DNA of 64,000 nt from Nitrosospira sp. (GCA_013450215.1 JACDSH010000009.1:31442-95441), one strand, 5' to 3'; numbered from the stretch's first letter, positions 39,568 to 49,005 are shown. Numbers and translations are program-made. The notes: generated from the sequence alone by a model not told the origin.

Positions 39568-40107
39568 CTACGGTTTCTCGGCTGCCGAGCTCTCCTGTTT
39601 ATTCTTCGGTTGAATCACGATCCGCACCCTGCCGGAAGGATTCGCCTGAGTATCTGATTTCTCATTGTTACCCGACACCTGAAAGAATTCGCTGACTGCG
39701 TCGTAGGAAATATAATCCCCCTCTACCTCGTCCTGCCCACGCTTCAATCTCGCTTTCTTAAAGAGTTGCACTTTGTCTGCCTTACCATCATATTCCATCC
39801 GCTCACTCCAACTCTCGATATACTCATCCTTGCCATCACGTTTCTGCCGAAAACTGACAGGATTCCCGAAAGCTGTCGCATGCCGGAAACCGTTAGAGTC
39901 TTCCTTAACCAGCATCTTATCGGCACGTATGATCAAAGTTCCCTGAGTGAGGACTACATTACCGGTGAATACACTGGTGCGAGTGGCGTTCTCCACAGAG
40001 GCCCGATCAGCCTCTAGATTAACCGGCTTATCACGATCAGCACGCTCGGCAAGAGTATGCCCAGAAGGCAATAGTGCTAATAAAAATATGACGGAGAGTG
40101 ATTTCAT
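39568..40107 (-). CDS. lptA: LPS transport periplasmic protein LptA
   Basis: A 179-residue periplasmic bridge protein of the Lpt machine. It has a signal peptide (MKSLSVIFLLALLPSG) and an OstA/jelly-roll domain with DKPVNLEADRASVENATRTSVFTGNVVLTQG split over strands, and TLIIRADKM. The open frame begins at 40284, but ATG 40107, preceded by TAAGGT, starts exactly at the signal peptide. It lies 37 bases downstream of lptC. Confidence 0.9.
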   Translation of the reverse strand: MKSLSVIFLLALLPSGHTLAERADRDKPVNLEADRASVENATRTSVFTGNVVLTQGTLIIRADKMLVKEDSNGFRHATAFGNPVSFRQKRDGKDEYIESWSERMEYDGKADKVQLFKKARLKRGQDEVEGDYISYDAVSEFFQVSGNNEKSDTQANPSGRVRIVIQPKNKQESSAAEKP

Positions 40108-40144
40108 GCATACCTTATAAGTAGGCCAAAATGAAGTCACCAGA

Positions 40145-40795
40145 CTAACGTTTCTTTTCATGAACAACTCTGACCTGTGACAATAACCGAGTGACATTAG
40201 AATCGTTGTCAACTTCCATTCCAACGGCATTGATGGTGGTACTTCCTTCGGTGATAAACACAGCTTTATCGGTTCTGACAACATTCTTATCTGGAAAGAC
40301 GCTCAACGAGCTGGTAACTATCTTTAATTTCTTATTTGAATCCTTGTTTATATCGCGTAACAAGCTAACATTCCCGCTAAGGTAAATCTCATCATTGCTA
40401 CCATACAACTCTACTAGATCAGCCTTGAGACGTACAGGAAGTTTATCTGGAGTTTGAGCTTTTGGAGTCAAAGGGACGGCTTTTTCAACTACTACAGGGG
40501 TGGGGGTGGGGGTGGGGTTTGGTTCAATCATTGGAGAAATTAGATCAACATTCTCACTCGAATAATGTAGCAACTTTTTCGCAGAGAGTTTATAAAGCCC
40601 CATACCATCATGACCCATGCGGATCGCCGAGAGGCCTTCAATCATAAAGTCTGGGTCACGGCGAGAGGTATCATCTTGCACAGTGACTTGGGGTTGTACT
40701 GCGTTATCCAGCCAGAATGTCGCCGCCAGTAAAATAAGTATTGCCACTGGTAGCTTGGGCAGACTCATTAGTCTGGTCAGGAACTGGTTGATCAT
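40145..40795 (-). CDS. lptC: LPS export protein LptC with Pro-Thr linker
   Basis: A 216-residue bitopic inner-membrane protein handing LPS from LptB2FG to LptA. It has one N-terminal helix (about 13-29) and a periplasmic LptC domain containing MIEGLSAIRMGHDG and the LSGNVSLLRD strand. Near residues 91-100 a NPTPTPTPVVV segment interrupts the domain; its DNA is a hexanucleotide C/G-rich repeat. It overlaps kdsC by 3 bases (ATGA arrangement). Confidence 0.85.
   Translation of the reverse strand: MINQFLTRLMSLPKLPVAILILLAATFWLDNAVQPQVTVQDDTSRRDPDFMIEGLSAIRMGHDGMGLYKLSAKKLLHYSSENVDLISPMIEPNPTPTPTPVVVEKAVPLTPKAQTPDKLPVRLKADLVELYGSNDEIYLSGNVSLLRDINKDSNKKLKIVTSSLSVFPDKNVVRTDKAVFITEGSTTINAVGMEVDNDSNVTRLLSQVRVVHEKKR
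40497..40517 (+). repeat. G-quadruplex motif within lptC (template strand)
   Basis: Four G-runs of 4, 5, 5 and 4 bases separated by single T residues, on the plus strand, which is the template strand for lptC. Single-base loops give the most stable parallel quadruplex class. It encodes the Pro-Thr repeats in LptC. Confidence 0.8.
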
Positions 40796-41316
40796 TTAAG
40801 GTACGCCATCTGTTGGGCATGCAAAGTATCCTGAGCAGACATTATCATCTCACAGACCTCTCGAACTGCACCGTGCCCACCTTCAAGATGAGTAACATAG
40901 TCTGCATGTTTCTTCACCAGCGCAGGGGCGGCGGGCACGCTGATAGCAAGACCGCAACGCAGCATCACCGGCAGATCTACCAGATCGTCGCCGACATAAG
41001 CGCAGGCAGAAGCCTCCAATCCCAAACTCAGCAACAACCCTTCAAATACTTGCAGCTTGTTTTTCGCTCCCTGAAAGACAAGAGTGATCCCCAAATCCTG
41101 CGCACGCAAGTCGACACAACGTGACTCTCTGCTGGTGATGATAGCTAACTCAACTCCACTTGCCTTAAGCATTTTCATACCGTGGCCATCACGACTATTA
41201 AACGTCTTGCTCTCCTCTCCATTAACCGCGATATGAAGGCTGCCATCAGTCAACACTCCATCCACGTCGAAGACGGTCATCCGAATAATTTTTGCCTTTT
41301 CTAGTACAGATTGCAT
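40792..41316 (-). CDS. kdsC: 3-deoxy-D-manno-octulosonate 8-phosphate phosphatase KdsC
   Basis: A 174-residue HAD-family phosphatase that makes free Kdo for lipopolysaccharide. The catalytic FDVDGVLTDG (two aspartates), the ITSRES motif and the C-terminal GDDLVDLPVM metal-binding motif are present. It heads the kdsC-lptC-lptA-lptB unit. kdsD (arabinose-5-phosphate isomerase), which usually precedes it, is not here. Confidence 0.94.
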   Translation of the reverse strand: MQSVLEKAKIIRMTVFDVDGVLTDGSLHIAVNGEESKTFNSRDGHGMKMLKASGVELAIITSRESRCVDLRAQDLGITLVFQGAKNKLQVFEGLLLSLGLEASACAYVGDDLVDLPVMLRCGLAISVPAAPALVKKHADYVTHLEGGHGAVREVCEMIMSAQDTLHAQQMAYLK

Positions 41317-41752
41317 TGATATTCCAGAAGAATACTCATCTAACCAAGCTCACTTTAATTTCTTTCAAGGTATATAAAGTGTGTCAGGAGCCAAGTCCAT
41401 TTTCCCACTATGGTCACGAATACTGACAGCGCCAAACGCTTGCTCTAACATTGATCTCAGATCATTCATGAGGGGATGATACCAGAACTAAATTACCACC
41501 CCTATATGATCAATATTTCTGCTCGTATCTTTGAAAATAAAGTTTCATAAGATTGCATGGGCGGGGTTAAGAGACCACAATAACGGCACTGTAAAGCATA
41601 CTTAAATAGTAATCTCTGTTTCTGATTTAATCTGCGTCACAGGCGCCAAAAATTTCAATGGCGGGAACAAACTTAAAGTAACTTGAAACAAGTTTTTAGC
41701 ACTTTTAAGAAATCTTGCTCAAAGAGAACTTTTGTATCGGAGTGCGAATCGG
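41317..41752. other. 436-base gap between kdsC and tRNA-Lys, no supported gene
   Basis: This is where kdsD would be expected, but I recognise none of its sequence. The only tidy frame is a 34-codon minus-strand ORF, 41365-41469, encoding MNDLRSMLEQAFGAVSIRDH and a short tail, without a convincing ribosome site. The rest is AT-rich with no recognisable motif. Confidence 0.45.
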
Positions 41753-41758
41753 TATAAT
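41753..41758 (+). promoter_or_regulatory. tRNA-Lys promoter -10 box
   Basis: A perfect TATAAT 11 bases before the tRNA-Lys 5' end. The -35 is weak: TTGTAT at 41732-41737 has 15-base spacing. Confidence 0.6.
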
Positions 41759-41769
41759 GCTCAACCTCC

Positions 41770-41845
41770 GGGTCGTTAGCTCAGCCGGTAGAGCAGCGGA
41801 CTTTTAATCCGTTGGTCGCGAGTTCAAATCTCGCACGGCCTACCA
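41770..41845 (+). tRNA. tRNA-Lys (anticodon TTT)
   Basis: A 76-base cloverleaf: acceptor GGGTCGT with ACGGCCT (G-T wobbles at the end and in the middle), D-arm GCTCAGCCGGTAGAGC, anticodon loop CTTTTAA, T-arm GCGAGTTCAAATCTCGC, encoded CCA. It closely resembles E. coli tRNA-Lys. No integrase or repeated tRNA end suggests use as an attachment site. Confidence 0.96.
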
Positions 41846-41906
41846 AATACGCTAGGGAACGGATGAGTCATCCAGCCCTTAGCCGCTTTGTATCATATAC
41901 CTGAAC

Positions 41907-42905
41907 TTGAAAAACTTGCCACCCCCACAGCCATACACTGCTCCAACTTGGCTCCTTGGGGGGAACGCACAAACTATCTACCCCTACCTATTACCTGCAT
42001 CTCCGATCGCTTACCGTCGCGAACGCTGGGAACTGGATGATGGAGACTTCATTGATATTGACTGGTTAGATAGTCCCATTGATGCTCCACTGGTGGTTCT
42101 TTTTCATGGACTGGAGGGTGATTCCAGCAGTCATTACGTGTTGAGCATCATGGGTGCACTACAAAATTTTGGCTGGCGTGGTGCGGTCGTCCATTTCCGT
42201 GGTTGTTCGGGCTCACCCAATCGGTTGCCACGAGCTTATCATGCGGGTGATTCGGCTGAGATCAACTGGATGTTGCGAAAGATTAGTGATCAAAATGTGG
42301 CAACCTCTTCCGCGCCGCTCTATACGATTGGGATATCTCTGGGTGGCAATGCCCTGCTAAAGTGGCTAGGAGAGCAAGGCGAGCAAGCCTATAGGATTGT
42401 CGCTGGCGCGGTGGCAGTTTCTGTTCCGCTCGACCTAGCTGCTGCCGGACAGGCACTCGATTCAGGCTTCAACCGAGTCTATACTCGTCACTTTCTTGAT
42501 ACGCTAAAATTCAAAGCTCTGGAAAAAATCGCTCGTTTCCCAGATTCGCTTGACGCTGCCGCAGTAGTCGCATGCACTACAATATATCAATTTGATAATG
42601 CCGTAACCTCGCCGCTGCATGGATTTCGAAACACCGACGAGTACTGGAGACAGTCCAGTAGCAAACCGTGGCTCAAGCACGTTCAAGTACCCACGTTGGT
42701 TATCAACGCCCTCAATGACCCCTTCATGCCCTCCTCCGCACTGCCGACAAAATCGGATGTTTCATCTGCAGTTACGCTGGAGTTTCCCGAACAAGGGGGT
42801 CACGCGGGATTCTTGAGCTCACCATTTCCCGGCAGATTAACGTGGTTACCGAAAAGAGTAATCAACTTCTTCCAAAATCAAGTCTGTCGAAGTACTCGCG
42901 ACTGA
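41907..42905 (+). CDS. yheT: YheT-type alpha/beta hydrolase
   Basis: A 332-residue hydrolase of the YheT/ABHD family. Visible: PTWLLGGNAQTIYPYL near the N-terminus (family signature), VVLFHGLEGDSSSHY, nucleophile elbow GISLGGN, acid-bearing NALNDPF and a late catalytic histidine in EQGGHAGF. Carboxylesterase or lipase activity is known for relatives, but the true substrate is unclear. The frame opens with TTG at 41907 and lacks a good ribosome site; another TTG three codons later is possible. It is convergent with trhP. Confidence 0.85.
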   Translation: MKNLPPPQPYTAPTWLLGGNAQTIYPYLLPASPIAYRRERWELDDGDFIDIDWLDSPIDAPLVVLFHGLEGDSSSHYVLSIMGALQNFGWRGAVVHFRGCSGSPNRLPRAYHAGDSAEINWMLRKISDQNVATSSAPLYTIGISLGGNALLKWLGEQGEQAYRIVAGAVAVSVPLDLAAAGQALDSGFNRVYTRHFLDTLKFKALEKIARFPDSLDAAAVVACTTIYQFDNAVTSPLHGFRNTDEYWRQSSSKPWLKHVQVPTLVINALNDPFMPSSALPTKSDVSSAVTLEFPEQGGHAGFLSSPFPGRLTWLPKRVINFFQNQVCRSTRD

Positions 42906-42953
42906 ATTCTGATGGCACTTATTCCACGTACGATCATAATTTGTGGCTAACAA

Positions 42954-44333
42954 TCACAGCAGCCTAGCTACGAAAGCTTTTTCAATATTGCCTGTCAAGG
43001 GGATCTTGACCCGGTACCCGCTACCCGGTGCGACCTGAACCGATTCACCATTTGGGCTTTGCATATTCGTAAGTTCAATTACTCTATTACCGGAGGGGTG
43101 AATGATTTCCAGCCGATCGCCGACCTGAAAGCGGTTCTTCACAAGCACCTCAGCCATGCCGTTGACTACGTCGAAACCAGTAATGTCACCCACATACTGG
43201 CTCCGATTCGATTCCGAATGCCCCCGCAGATAATTCTGCGTGTCGCTGGCATGGTGCCGTTGGTAAAAACCATCCGTATAGCCGCGATTAGCCAGCCCCT
43301 CCAACTCGCCTAGCAGAGTGGGGTCCAAAGGATTTCCTGATACCGCATCGTCTATTGCTTTACGATAAACCTGCGCAGTACGAGCAACGTAATATACTGA
43401 CTTGGTGCGTCCTTCAATTTTCAGTGAATCCACGCCGATTCGGACTAGACGCTCAACGTGCTCTACGGCTCGAAGATCTTTAGAATTCATAATGTAAGTC
43501 CCATGCTCATCTTCCATGATGGGCATCAACTGGCCTGGGCGTTCTTTCTCTTCGATTAGATAGACCTGGTCGGCGGCAGGGTGACGTTTAATCGCATCAC
43601 TCCCACCTCCACTGGCGAGGAAGCTAGATTCCCCATTCGATTGCATGAGCGCCTGATTAAAATCAAAATCAATTTTTTGCACATCCCGTATGTCGCCGCT
43701 GGCATCTTCTTCAGCTGACTTAACCTTGTAATCCCATCGACAGGAATTAGTGCAAGTGCCCTGGTTGGGATCGCGGTGATTAAAATACCCTGACAAGAGA
43801 CAACGTCCTGAATAAGCAATACATAATGCTCCGTGAACAAAAACTTCCAGCTCCATATCTGGACACAATTGGCGAATTTCCTCAACCTCATCGAGTGACA
43901 ATTCGCGCGACAGGATTACCCGTGTCAATTCCATTTTTTGCCAAAACTTTACCCCAGCATAATTAACCGTATTGGCTTGAACGGATAGGTGTATCGGCAC
44001 TTCCGGCCATTTCTCCCGAACCAGCATAATGAGTCCGGGATCGGCCATGATCAGTGCATCCGGTTTCATAGCTATCACAGGTTCCATGTCAGCCAAGTAA
44101 GTCTTTACTTTCGCATTGTGTGGAATGATATTACTGGCAACGAGAAATTTCTTCCCTATCGAATGTGCTTCAGCGATCCCCGTGCGTATCTGCTCCAAAC
44201 CAAATTCATTGTTACGGGCACGCATGGAATACCGCGGTTGACCGGCATAAACTGCATCCGCACCAAAGGCATACGCGGCGCGCATCTTCTCGAGCGAACC
44301 AGCGGGGAGTAAAAGTTCAGGGGCTTTCAACAT
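42954..44333 (-). CDS. trhP: U32-family tRNA hydroxylation protein TrhP (YegQ)
   Basis: A 459-residue protein of the U32 'peptidase' family. Family motifs: ELLLPAGSLEKMRAAYAFGADAVY at the N-terminus (only in part shown), ELEVFVHGALCIAYSGRCLLSGY with paired cysteines, and a cysteine pair in NQGTCTNSCRW. Known: E. coli TrhP needs an iron-sulfur cluster and hydroxylates U34 of certain tRNAs using prephenate; the cysteines fit cluster binding. It is divergent from dnaE across about 110 bases. Confidence 0.88.
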   Translation of the reverse strand: MLKAPELLLPAGSLEKMRAAYAFGADAVYAGQPRYSMRARNNEFGLEQIRTGIAEAHSIGKKFLVASNIIPHNAKVKTYLADMEPVIAMKPDALIMADPGLIMLVREKWPEVPIHLSVQANTVNYAGVKFWQKMELTRVILSRELSLDEVEEIRQLCPDMELEVFVHGALCIAYSGRCLLSGYFNHRDPNQGTCTNSCRWDYKVKSAEEDASGDIRDVQKIDFDFNQALMQSNGESSFLASGGGSDAIKRHPAADQVYLIEEKERPGQLMPIMEDEHGTYIMNSKDLRAVEHVERLVRIGVDSLKIEGRTKSVYYVARTAQVYRKAIDDAVSGNPLDPTLLGELEGLANRGYTDGFYQRHHASDTQNYLRGHSESNRSQYVGDITGFDVVNGMAEVLVKNRFQVGDRLEIIHPSGNRVIELTNMQSPNGESVQVAPGSGYRVKIPLTGNIEKAFVARLL

Positions 44334-44444
44334 GGTGTAGAATTAATAATGATTTTAAACGTTTATATTTCGTTGAAAAATTAGTCACAAAATCGAATTT
44401 AACCACAACTGAATACAGATCACTCGGTACTGAATTGTAACACC

Positions 44445-47400
44445 ATGCCCGCTTCTCCTAATTTCATTCACCTGCGTCTGCATAGCGAATACTCCATCGT
44501 TGACGGTATCGTCCGTATCAATGCTGTTGTTGAGCAAGCCGTATCCGACAGCATGCCTGCACTTGCATTGACCGACCTTTCAAATCTGTTCGGGATGGTG
44601 AAGTTTTACCAGGCGGCGCGTGATCATGGAATAAAACCAATTATCGGATGCGACGTCTGGATCACTAACGAGGCTGACCGAGATAAACCCTCACGCTTGC
44701 TGCTTCTATGCCAATCCCACACTGGGTACCTGCTACTGTGTCGCCTTCTATCGCGCGCCTATCGTGAGAACCAGCACCGCGGAAGACCTGAGATTCGTAA
44801 ATCCTGGCTTAACAAAACCGATAGTGGATCAGATGGATTAATCGCTCTGTCCGGTGCCCATATTGGCGATATTGGCCTGGCCTTAGCACAAAACAATCCA
44901 ATCCAGGCTGAGGTGCTGGCACGTGACTGGGCGCAACTATTTCCCGAGCGGTTTTATATTGAAGTACAGCGGATAAGTCCCTCTAATGAAGAAGCCGTTG
45001 TACAGCGCTCATTAGTGCTTGCGTCAAGTTTGCAACTGCCGGTGGTGGCAACACAGCCGGTACAATTTTTAAGTCCCGATGATTACAAGGCACACGAAGC
45101 TCGAGTATGCATCGCAGAAGGCTATGTTCTGGGTGACCGTCGCCGACCAAAGAATTTCACTGATCAACAATACTGCAAGACCCAGACGGAAATGTCGGAG
45201 CTATTCGCCGATATTCCTGCGGCACTTGCCAACAGCGTAGAAATCGCCAAGCGCTGCAACTTAATATTGGAGTTAGGTGTTAATCATCTGCCACTATTCC
45301 CCACCCCCCACAATGAAAGCCTGGAACAGTATCTTCACGATCAGGCATTGACTAACCTGGAAGAGCGTATGCATACCCTCTTTCCTGATGCTGATATGCG
45401 TAATACACAGTTACCAAAATACCATACGCGACTTGACTTTGAGGTGTCCACAATCATTCAGATGGGATTCGCCGGATACTTCTTAATAGTCGCCGATTTC
45501 ATTAATTGGGCCAAACACAACGGAGTTCCGGTAGGCCCGGGGCGAGGTTCTGGCGCAGGATCTCTGGTCGCATACTCTCTCGGCATTACTGATCTTGACC
45601 CACTCCGCTATAACTTGCTATTTGAACGCTTTCTCAATCCTGAGCGGGTATCCATGCCAGACTTTGATATCGACTTCTGCCAAGACGGGCGTGAACATGT
45701 GATCGAATATGTGAAGCAGAAGTACGGATCTGAGAGTGTTTCGCAGATCGTCACTTTCGGCACCATGGCGGCAAAAGCTGTCATACGTGATGTTGGACGA
45801 GTGCTAGACCTGCCTTACAACTTTGTCGATCAGTTAGCGAAACTAATTCCATTTGAACTTGGCATGACCTTAAAAAAGGCGCGCGACATAGAACCCCAAT
45901 TAAATCAGCGCGCTCAGCAGGAAGAGGGTGTGCGTGACCTGCTAGAACTCGCTCAACGGCTGGAAGGAATTGCCCGCAATGTCGGAACCCACGCTGGCGG
46001 AGTACTGATCGCGCCGGGAAAGATCACGGACTTCTGCCCGGTCTACTGCGCGGAATCGGGTAATTCAGCCGTAAGCCAGCTAGACAAGGATGACGTGGAG
46101 AGGATTGGATTAGTAAAGTTTGATTTTCTTGGGTTAAGAACCCTGACCATACTGGACTGGACCGTCAGGTACATCAGACAACTGGACACGGAAGAGGGCA
46201 ATAAAAAAACTGATCCCACTAATACGATTGACGATCAAGGTGCGGCTCAGATCAAGACTAAAGATTCTGAAATTTTCCACTTGGAAAAACTTCCTCTGGA
46301 TGATCCAGCCACTTATGCTCTGTTACGACAGGGCAATGCCGTGGGGGTATTCCAATTTGAATCACGTGGTATGAAAGATCTGCTGCAAAAGACGAGGCCA
46401 GACTGCTTCGAAGATATCATCGCCCTGGTTGCCCTATATCGCCCGGGGCCAATGGATTTGATCCCTGAATTTACAGAACGTAAACATGGCAAACGGGTGG
46501 AGTATCTTGACCCGCGCTTGCAACCCATACTCGGCCCCACTTATGGCGTGATGATCTACCAGGAACAAGTAATGCAAATTGCCCAGCTAATTGGCGGCTA
46601 TAGCCTAGGCAGCGCAGATCTGCTGAGACGTGCAATGGGCAAGAAAAAAGTCGAGGAGATGGCTCAACAACGGGATATCTTCGTTGCTGGCGCAATTAAC
46701 AAGGGCCTGTCTAACCAAAAAGCAGCAGAGCTCTTTGGTCTAATGGAAAAGTTTGCTGGCTACGGTTTTAACAAGTCACATGCAGCGGCTTACGCCCTAA
46801 TTGCATTTCAAACTGCTTACCTTAAGTCACATTATCCGGCAGAATTTATGGCCGCCACCCTGTCGGCTGATATGGATGACACCGACAAAGTACATTCATT
46901 CTTTGAGGACGGCATTAGCAATGGCCTCACCATTCTGCCGCCTGATATTAACTCGTCTGGCTATCGGTTCGTACCTATGAATAATAAAACCATACGCTAT
47001 GGTTTAGGTGCAATAAAGGGAACAGGCGAATCAGCAATAATATCCATCATCGGGGCGCGGGACCGGGAAGGCCCCTATACCAATCTATTCGATTTCTGCC
47101 GGCGGGTAGACAAACGTATTGTTAACCGACGCGTATTGGAATCGCTCATCCGTGCCGGCGCATTTGATTCCATCAACACCCATCGCGCCAGCCTATTGGC
47201 ATCAGTTGGCATCGCACTCGAGTCTGCCGAACAGATCAGCCGCGCTGCCACCCAAGTGAGTCTATTTGGCGAGGGTGATGTGGCAACAGAGCAACCCCAA
47301 TTGATTGATGTGCCACAATGGCCAAAGAAGGAGATGCTACAAAATGAAAAACTGGCGTTGGGATTCTATTTAAGTGGCCACCCGTTTCACGCCTATGCAG

Positions 47401-48002
47401 ATGAACTAAAAAATTTCGTTCACACCCGGCTCGACCAGTTAAATCCCCAGCGGGAGCCTCAGCTTCTAGCAGGTATTATTTACGCCATCCGAACACAGAT
47501 GACCCGACGAGGAAAGATGGGAATAATCGTACTTGATGATGGTAATGCACGGGTCGAGATGGTCGTATATAGCGAGCTCTTTGACGCTCTCAAAAATTCA
47601 CTCAAGGAGGACCAGCTGCTGCTAGTAGAGGCTAAGGTAAACACTAAAGGGGGCGATGAAGAGAGTGGAGGTACACTCCGCATTATCGCCGATAAATTAT
47701 ATAATTTGGCTGACGCTCGCTCACGCCACGCTAAAAGTATGAAACTCAACTGTAATGGCCTATCAAACGCCGGCAAACTTAGAGAACTGCTCGCGCCTTA
47801 TCGTATAAATAGCAATCCCAGCGGTCCCAATACAAACTTTAGCGACAAACGTAACTATTGCCCAGTAACAGTGATCTACCGTAACCAAGGTGCAGTATGC
47901 GAACTTGAACTTGGCGATGCATGGCAAGTAAATCTGCAAGATGGCTTACTACAATCGCTGGCAGTGCATTTCCAGACAGAGAATGTCCGGGTGATTTATT
48001 GA
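44445..48002 (+). CDS. dnaE: DNA polymerase III alpha subunit
   Basis: An 1185-residue replicative polymerase. In order: PHP domain (HLRLHSEYSIVDG near the N-terminus), palm with the catalytic PDFDIDF (about residue 405) and GPGRGSGAGSLVAYSLGI, thumb/fingers with GYGFNKSHAAAYALIAFQTAYLK-type block, helix-hairpin-helix, OB fold and tau-binding tail. It is slightly longer than E. coli DnaE (1160), partly from a polar insertion around residues 578-605 just before FHLEKLPLDDPATY. The proofreading subunit is not nearby. Confidence 0.96.
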   Translation: MPASPNFIHLRLHSEYSIVDGIVRINAVVEQAVSDSMPALALTDLSNLFGMVKFYQAARDHGIKPIIGCDVWITNEADRDKPSRLLLLCQSHTGYLLLCRLLSRAYRENQHRGRPEIRKSWLNKTDSGSDGLIALSGAHIGDIGLALAQNNPIQAEVLARDWAQLFPERFYIEVQRISPSNEEAVVQRSLVLASSLQLPVVATQPVQFLSPDDYKAHEARVCIAEGYVLGDRRRPKNFTDQQYCKTQTEMSELFADIPAALANSVEIAKRCNLILELGVNHLPLFPTPHNESLEQYLHDQALTNLEERMHTLFPDADMRNTQLPKYHTRLDFEVSTIIQMGFAGYFLIVADFINWAKHNGVPVGPGRGSGAGSLVAYSLGITDLDPLRYNLLFERFLNPERVSMPDFDIDFCQDGREHVIEYVKQKYGSESVSQIVTFGTMAAKAVIRDVGRVLDLPYNFVDQLAKLIPFELGMTLKKARDIEPQLNQRAQQEEGVRDLLELAQRLEGIARNVGTHAGGVLIAPGKITDFCPVYCAESGNSAVSQLDKDDVERIGLVKFDFLGLRTLTILDWTVRYIRQLDTEEGNKKTDPTNTIDDQGAAQIKTKDSEIFHLEKLPLDDPATYALLRQGNAVGVFQFESRGMKDLLQKTRPDCFEDIIALVALYRPGPMDLIPEFTERKHGKRVEYLDPRLQPILGPTYGVMIYQEQVMQIAQLIGGYSLGSADLLRRAMGKKKVEEMAQQRDIFVAGAINKGLSNQKAAELFGLMEKFAGYGFNKSHAAAYALIAFQTAYLKSHYPAEFMAATLSADMDDTDKVHSFFEDGISNGLTILPPDINSSGYRFVPMNNKTIRYGLGAIKGTGESAIISIIGARDREGPYTNLFDFCRRVDKRIVNRRVLESLIRAGAFDSINTHRASLLASVGIALESAEQISRAATQVSLFGEGDVATEQPQLIDVPQWPKKEMLQNEKLALGFYLSGHPFHAYADELKNFVHTRLDQLNPQREPQLLAGIIYAIRTQMTRRGKMGIIVLDDGNARVEMVVYSELFDALKNSLKEDQLLLVEAKVNTKGGDEESGGTLRIIADKLYNLADARSRHAKSMKLNCNGLSNAGKLRELLAPYRINSNPSGPNTNFSDKRNYCPVTVIYRNQGAVCELELGDAWQVNLQDGLLQSLAVHFQTENVRVIY

Positions 48003-48042
48003 TGAGTGCTATCATTGACTATGATCGCAGCTCTGAGTACAC

Positions 48043-48092
48043 CGTCTAAAAAGACGGGGATATTTGACATTCGTCCCCGTCTGACATAGAAT
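48043..48092 (+). promoter_or_regulatory. rplM promoter with overlapping dyads
   Basis: -35 TTGACA (48064-48069) and -10 TAGAAT (48087-48092) at 17-base spacing, about 35 bases before the rplM start. A perfect 9-bp inverted repeat AGACGGGGA (48052-48060) / TCCCCGTCT (48074-48082) brackets the -35 box, and a second small dyad CCGTCT-AAAA-AGACGG overlaps its left arm. Confidence 0.65.
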
Positions 48093-48126
48093 CTGCGGCT
48101 TTCTTTGAACATGCAAGGCAGGCTTT

Positions 48127-48561
48127 GTGAAAACCTTTTCAGCTAAATCGCACGAAGTAGTACACGACTGGTTCGTAATAGACGCAACCGACAAGGTGTT
48201 GGGTCGACTCGCAGCCGATATCGCACACCGTTTACGCGGCAAACATAAGCCTATATTCACTCCGCATGTGGATACCGGTGATTTTATTGTAGTGGTCAAT
48301 GTCGACAAGCTGCGAGTAACCGGCAATAAGGCGGAAGACAAGATTTATTACCGGCACAGCGGCTACCCAGGCGGCATTTACCAGACCAACTTTACCAAGA
48401 TGCATGCACGCTTTCCTGGCCGACCCTTAGAAAAAGCGGTTAAGGGGATGTTACCTAAAGGTCCACTGGGTTATGCAATGCTCAAAAAATTGAAGGTTTA
48501 TGCTGGCTCTACCCATCCCCACGCGGCACAACAACCGCGACAACTCGAGGTCAGAAATTAA
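48127..48561 (+). CDS. rplM: 50S ribosomal protein L13
   Basis: A 144-residue large-subunit protein, early in assembly. It has the usual motifs [31 protein letters not shown] and [11 protein letters not shown]. It starts with GTG at 48127 behind an AAGGCAGG site. It is followed by rpsI after 3 bases, the universal rplM-rpsI pair. Confidence 0.96.
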   Translation: MKTFSAKSHEVVHDWFVIDATDKVLGRLAADIAHRLRGKHKPIFTPHVDTGDFIVVVNVDKLRVTGNKAEDKIYYRHSGYPGGIYQTNFTKMHARFPGRPLEKAVKGMLPKGPLGYAMLKKLKVYAGSTHPHAAQQPRQLEVRN

Positions 48562-48564
48562 CAT

Positions 48565-48957
48565 ATGAGCGCAAATTATAACTATGGCACCGGTCGGCGA
48601 AAAAGCGCCGTAGCGCGAGTTTTCCTCAAGCTTGGTAGAGGCGCGATAACGGTCAACGATAAGCCAGTAGACGAATATTTTTCACGCGAAACTGGTCGCA
48701 TGGTGGTCCGTCAGCCGCTAGAATTAACCGGCAACCTTACGACTTTTGACATCATGATTAATATCCATGGCGGTGGCGAGTCCGGTCAAGCTGGGGCGGT
48801 GCGACACGGCATTACCCGCGCACTGATTGATTTTGATTCAACACTCAAGCCCGTATTAAGTAAAGCTGGTCTGGTTACACGCGACGCGCGTGAGGTTGAG
48901 CGGAAGAAGGTTGGTCTGCGCAAGGCCCGTCGGCGCAAGCAATTCTCCAAGCGTTAA
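48565..48957 (+). CDS. rpsI: 30S ribosomal protein S9
   Basis: A 130-residue small-subunit protein whose basic C-terminal tail ([12 protein letters not shown]) reaches the P-site tRNA. It begins with the family pattern [16 protein letters not shown] and contains [16 protein letters not shown] strong terminator follows directly. Confidence 0.97.
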   Translation: MSANYNYGTGRRKSAVARVFLKLGRGAITVNDKPVDEYFSRETGRMVVRQPLELTGNLTTFDIMINIHGGGESGQAGAVRHGITRALIDFDSTLKPVLSKAGLVTRDAREVERKKVGLRKARRRKQFSKR

Positions 48958-48975
48958 GTCTTTCATGTATCCCGG

Positions 48976-49005
48976 AAAAGCCGCCAACTTCTGGCGGCTT
49001 TTTTG
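48976..49005 (+). terminator. intrinsic terminator after rpsI
   Basis: AAAAGCCGCCA - ACTTC - TGGCGGCTTTT, an 11-bp perfect stem with a 5-base loop and a T-run (TTTTTT in total). Confidence 0.93.

Noticed and set aside
41770..41845. tRNA-Lys as an integration site
   Set aside because: No integrase, no repeated tRNA 3' end downstream, and flanking genes are core functions.
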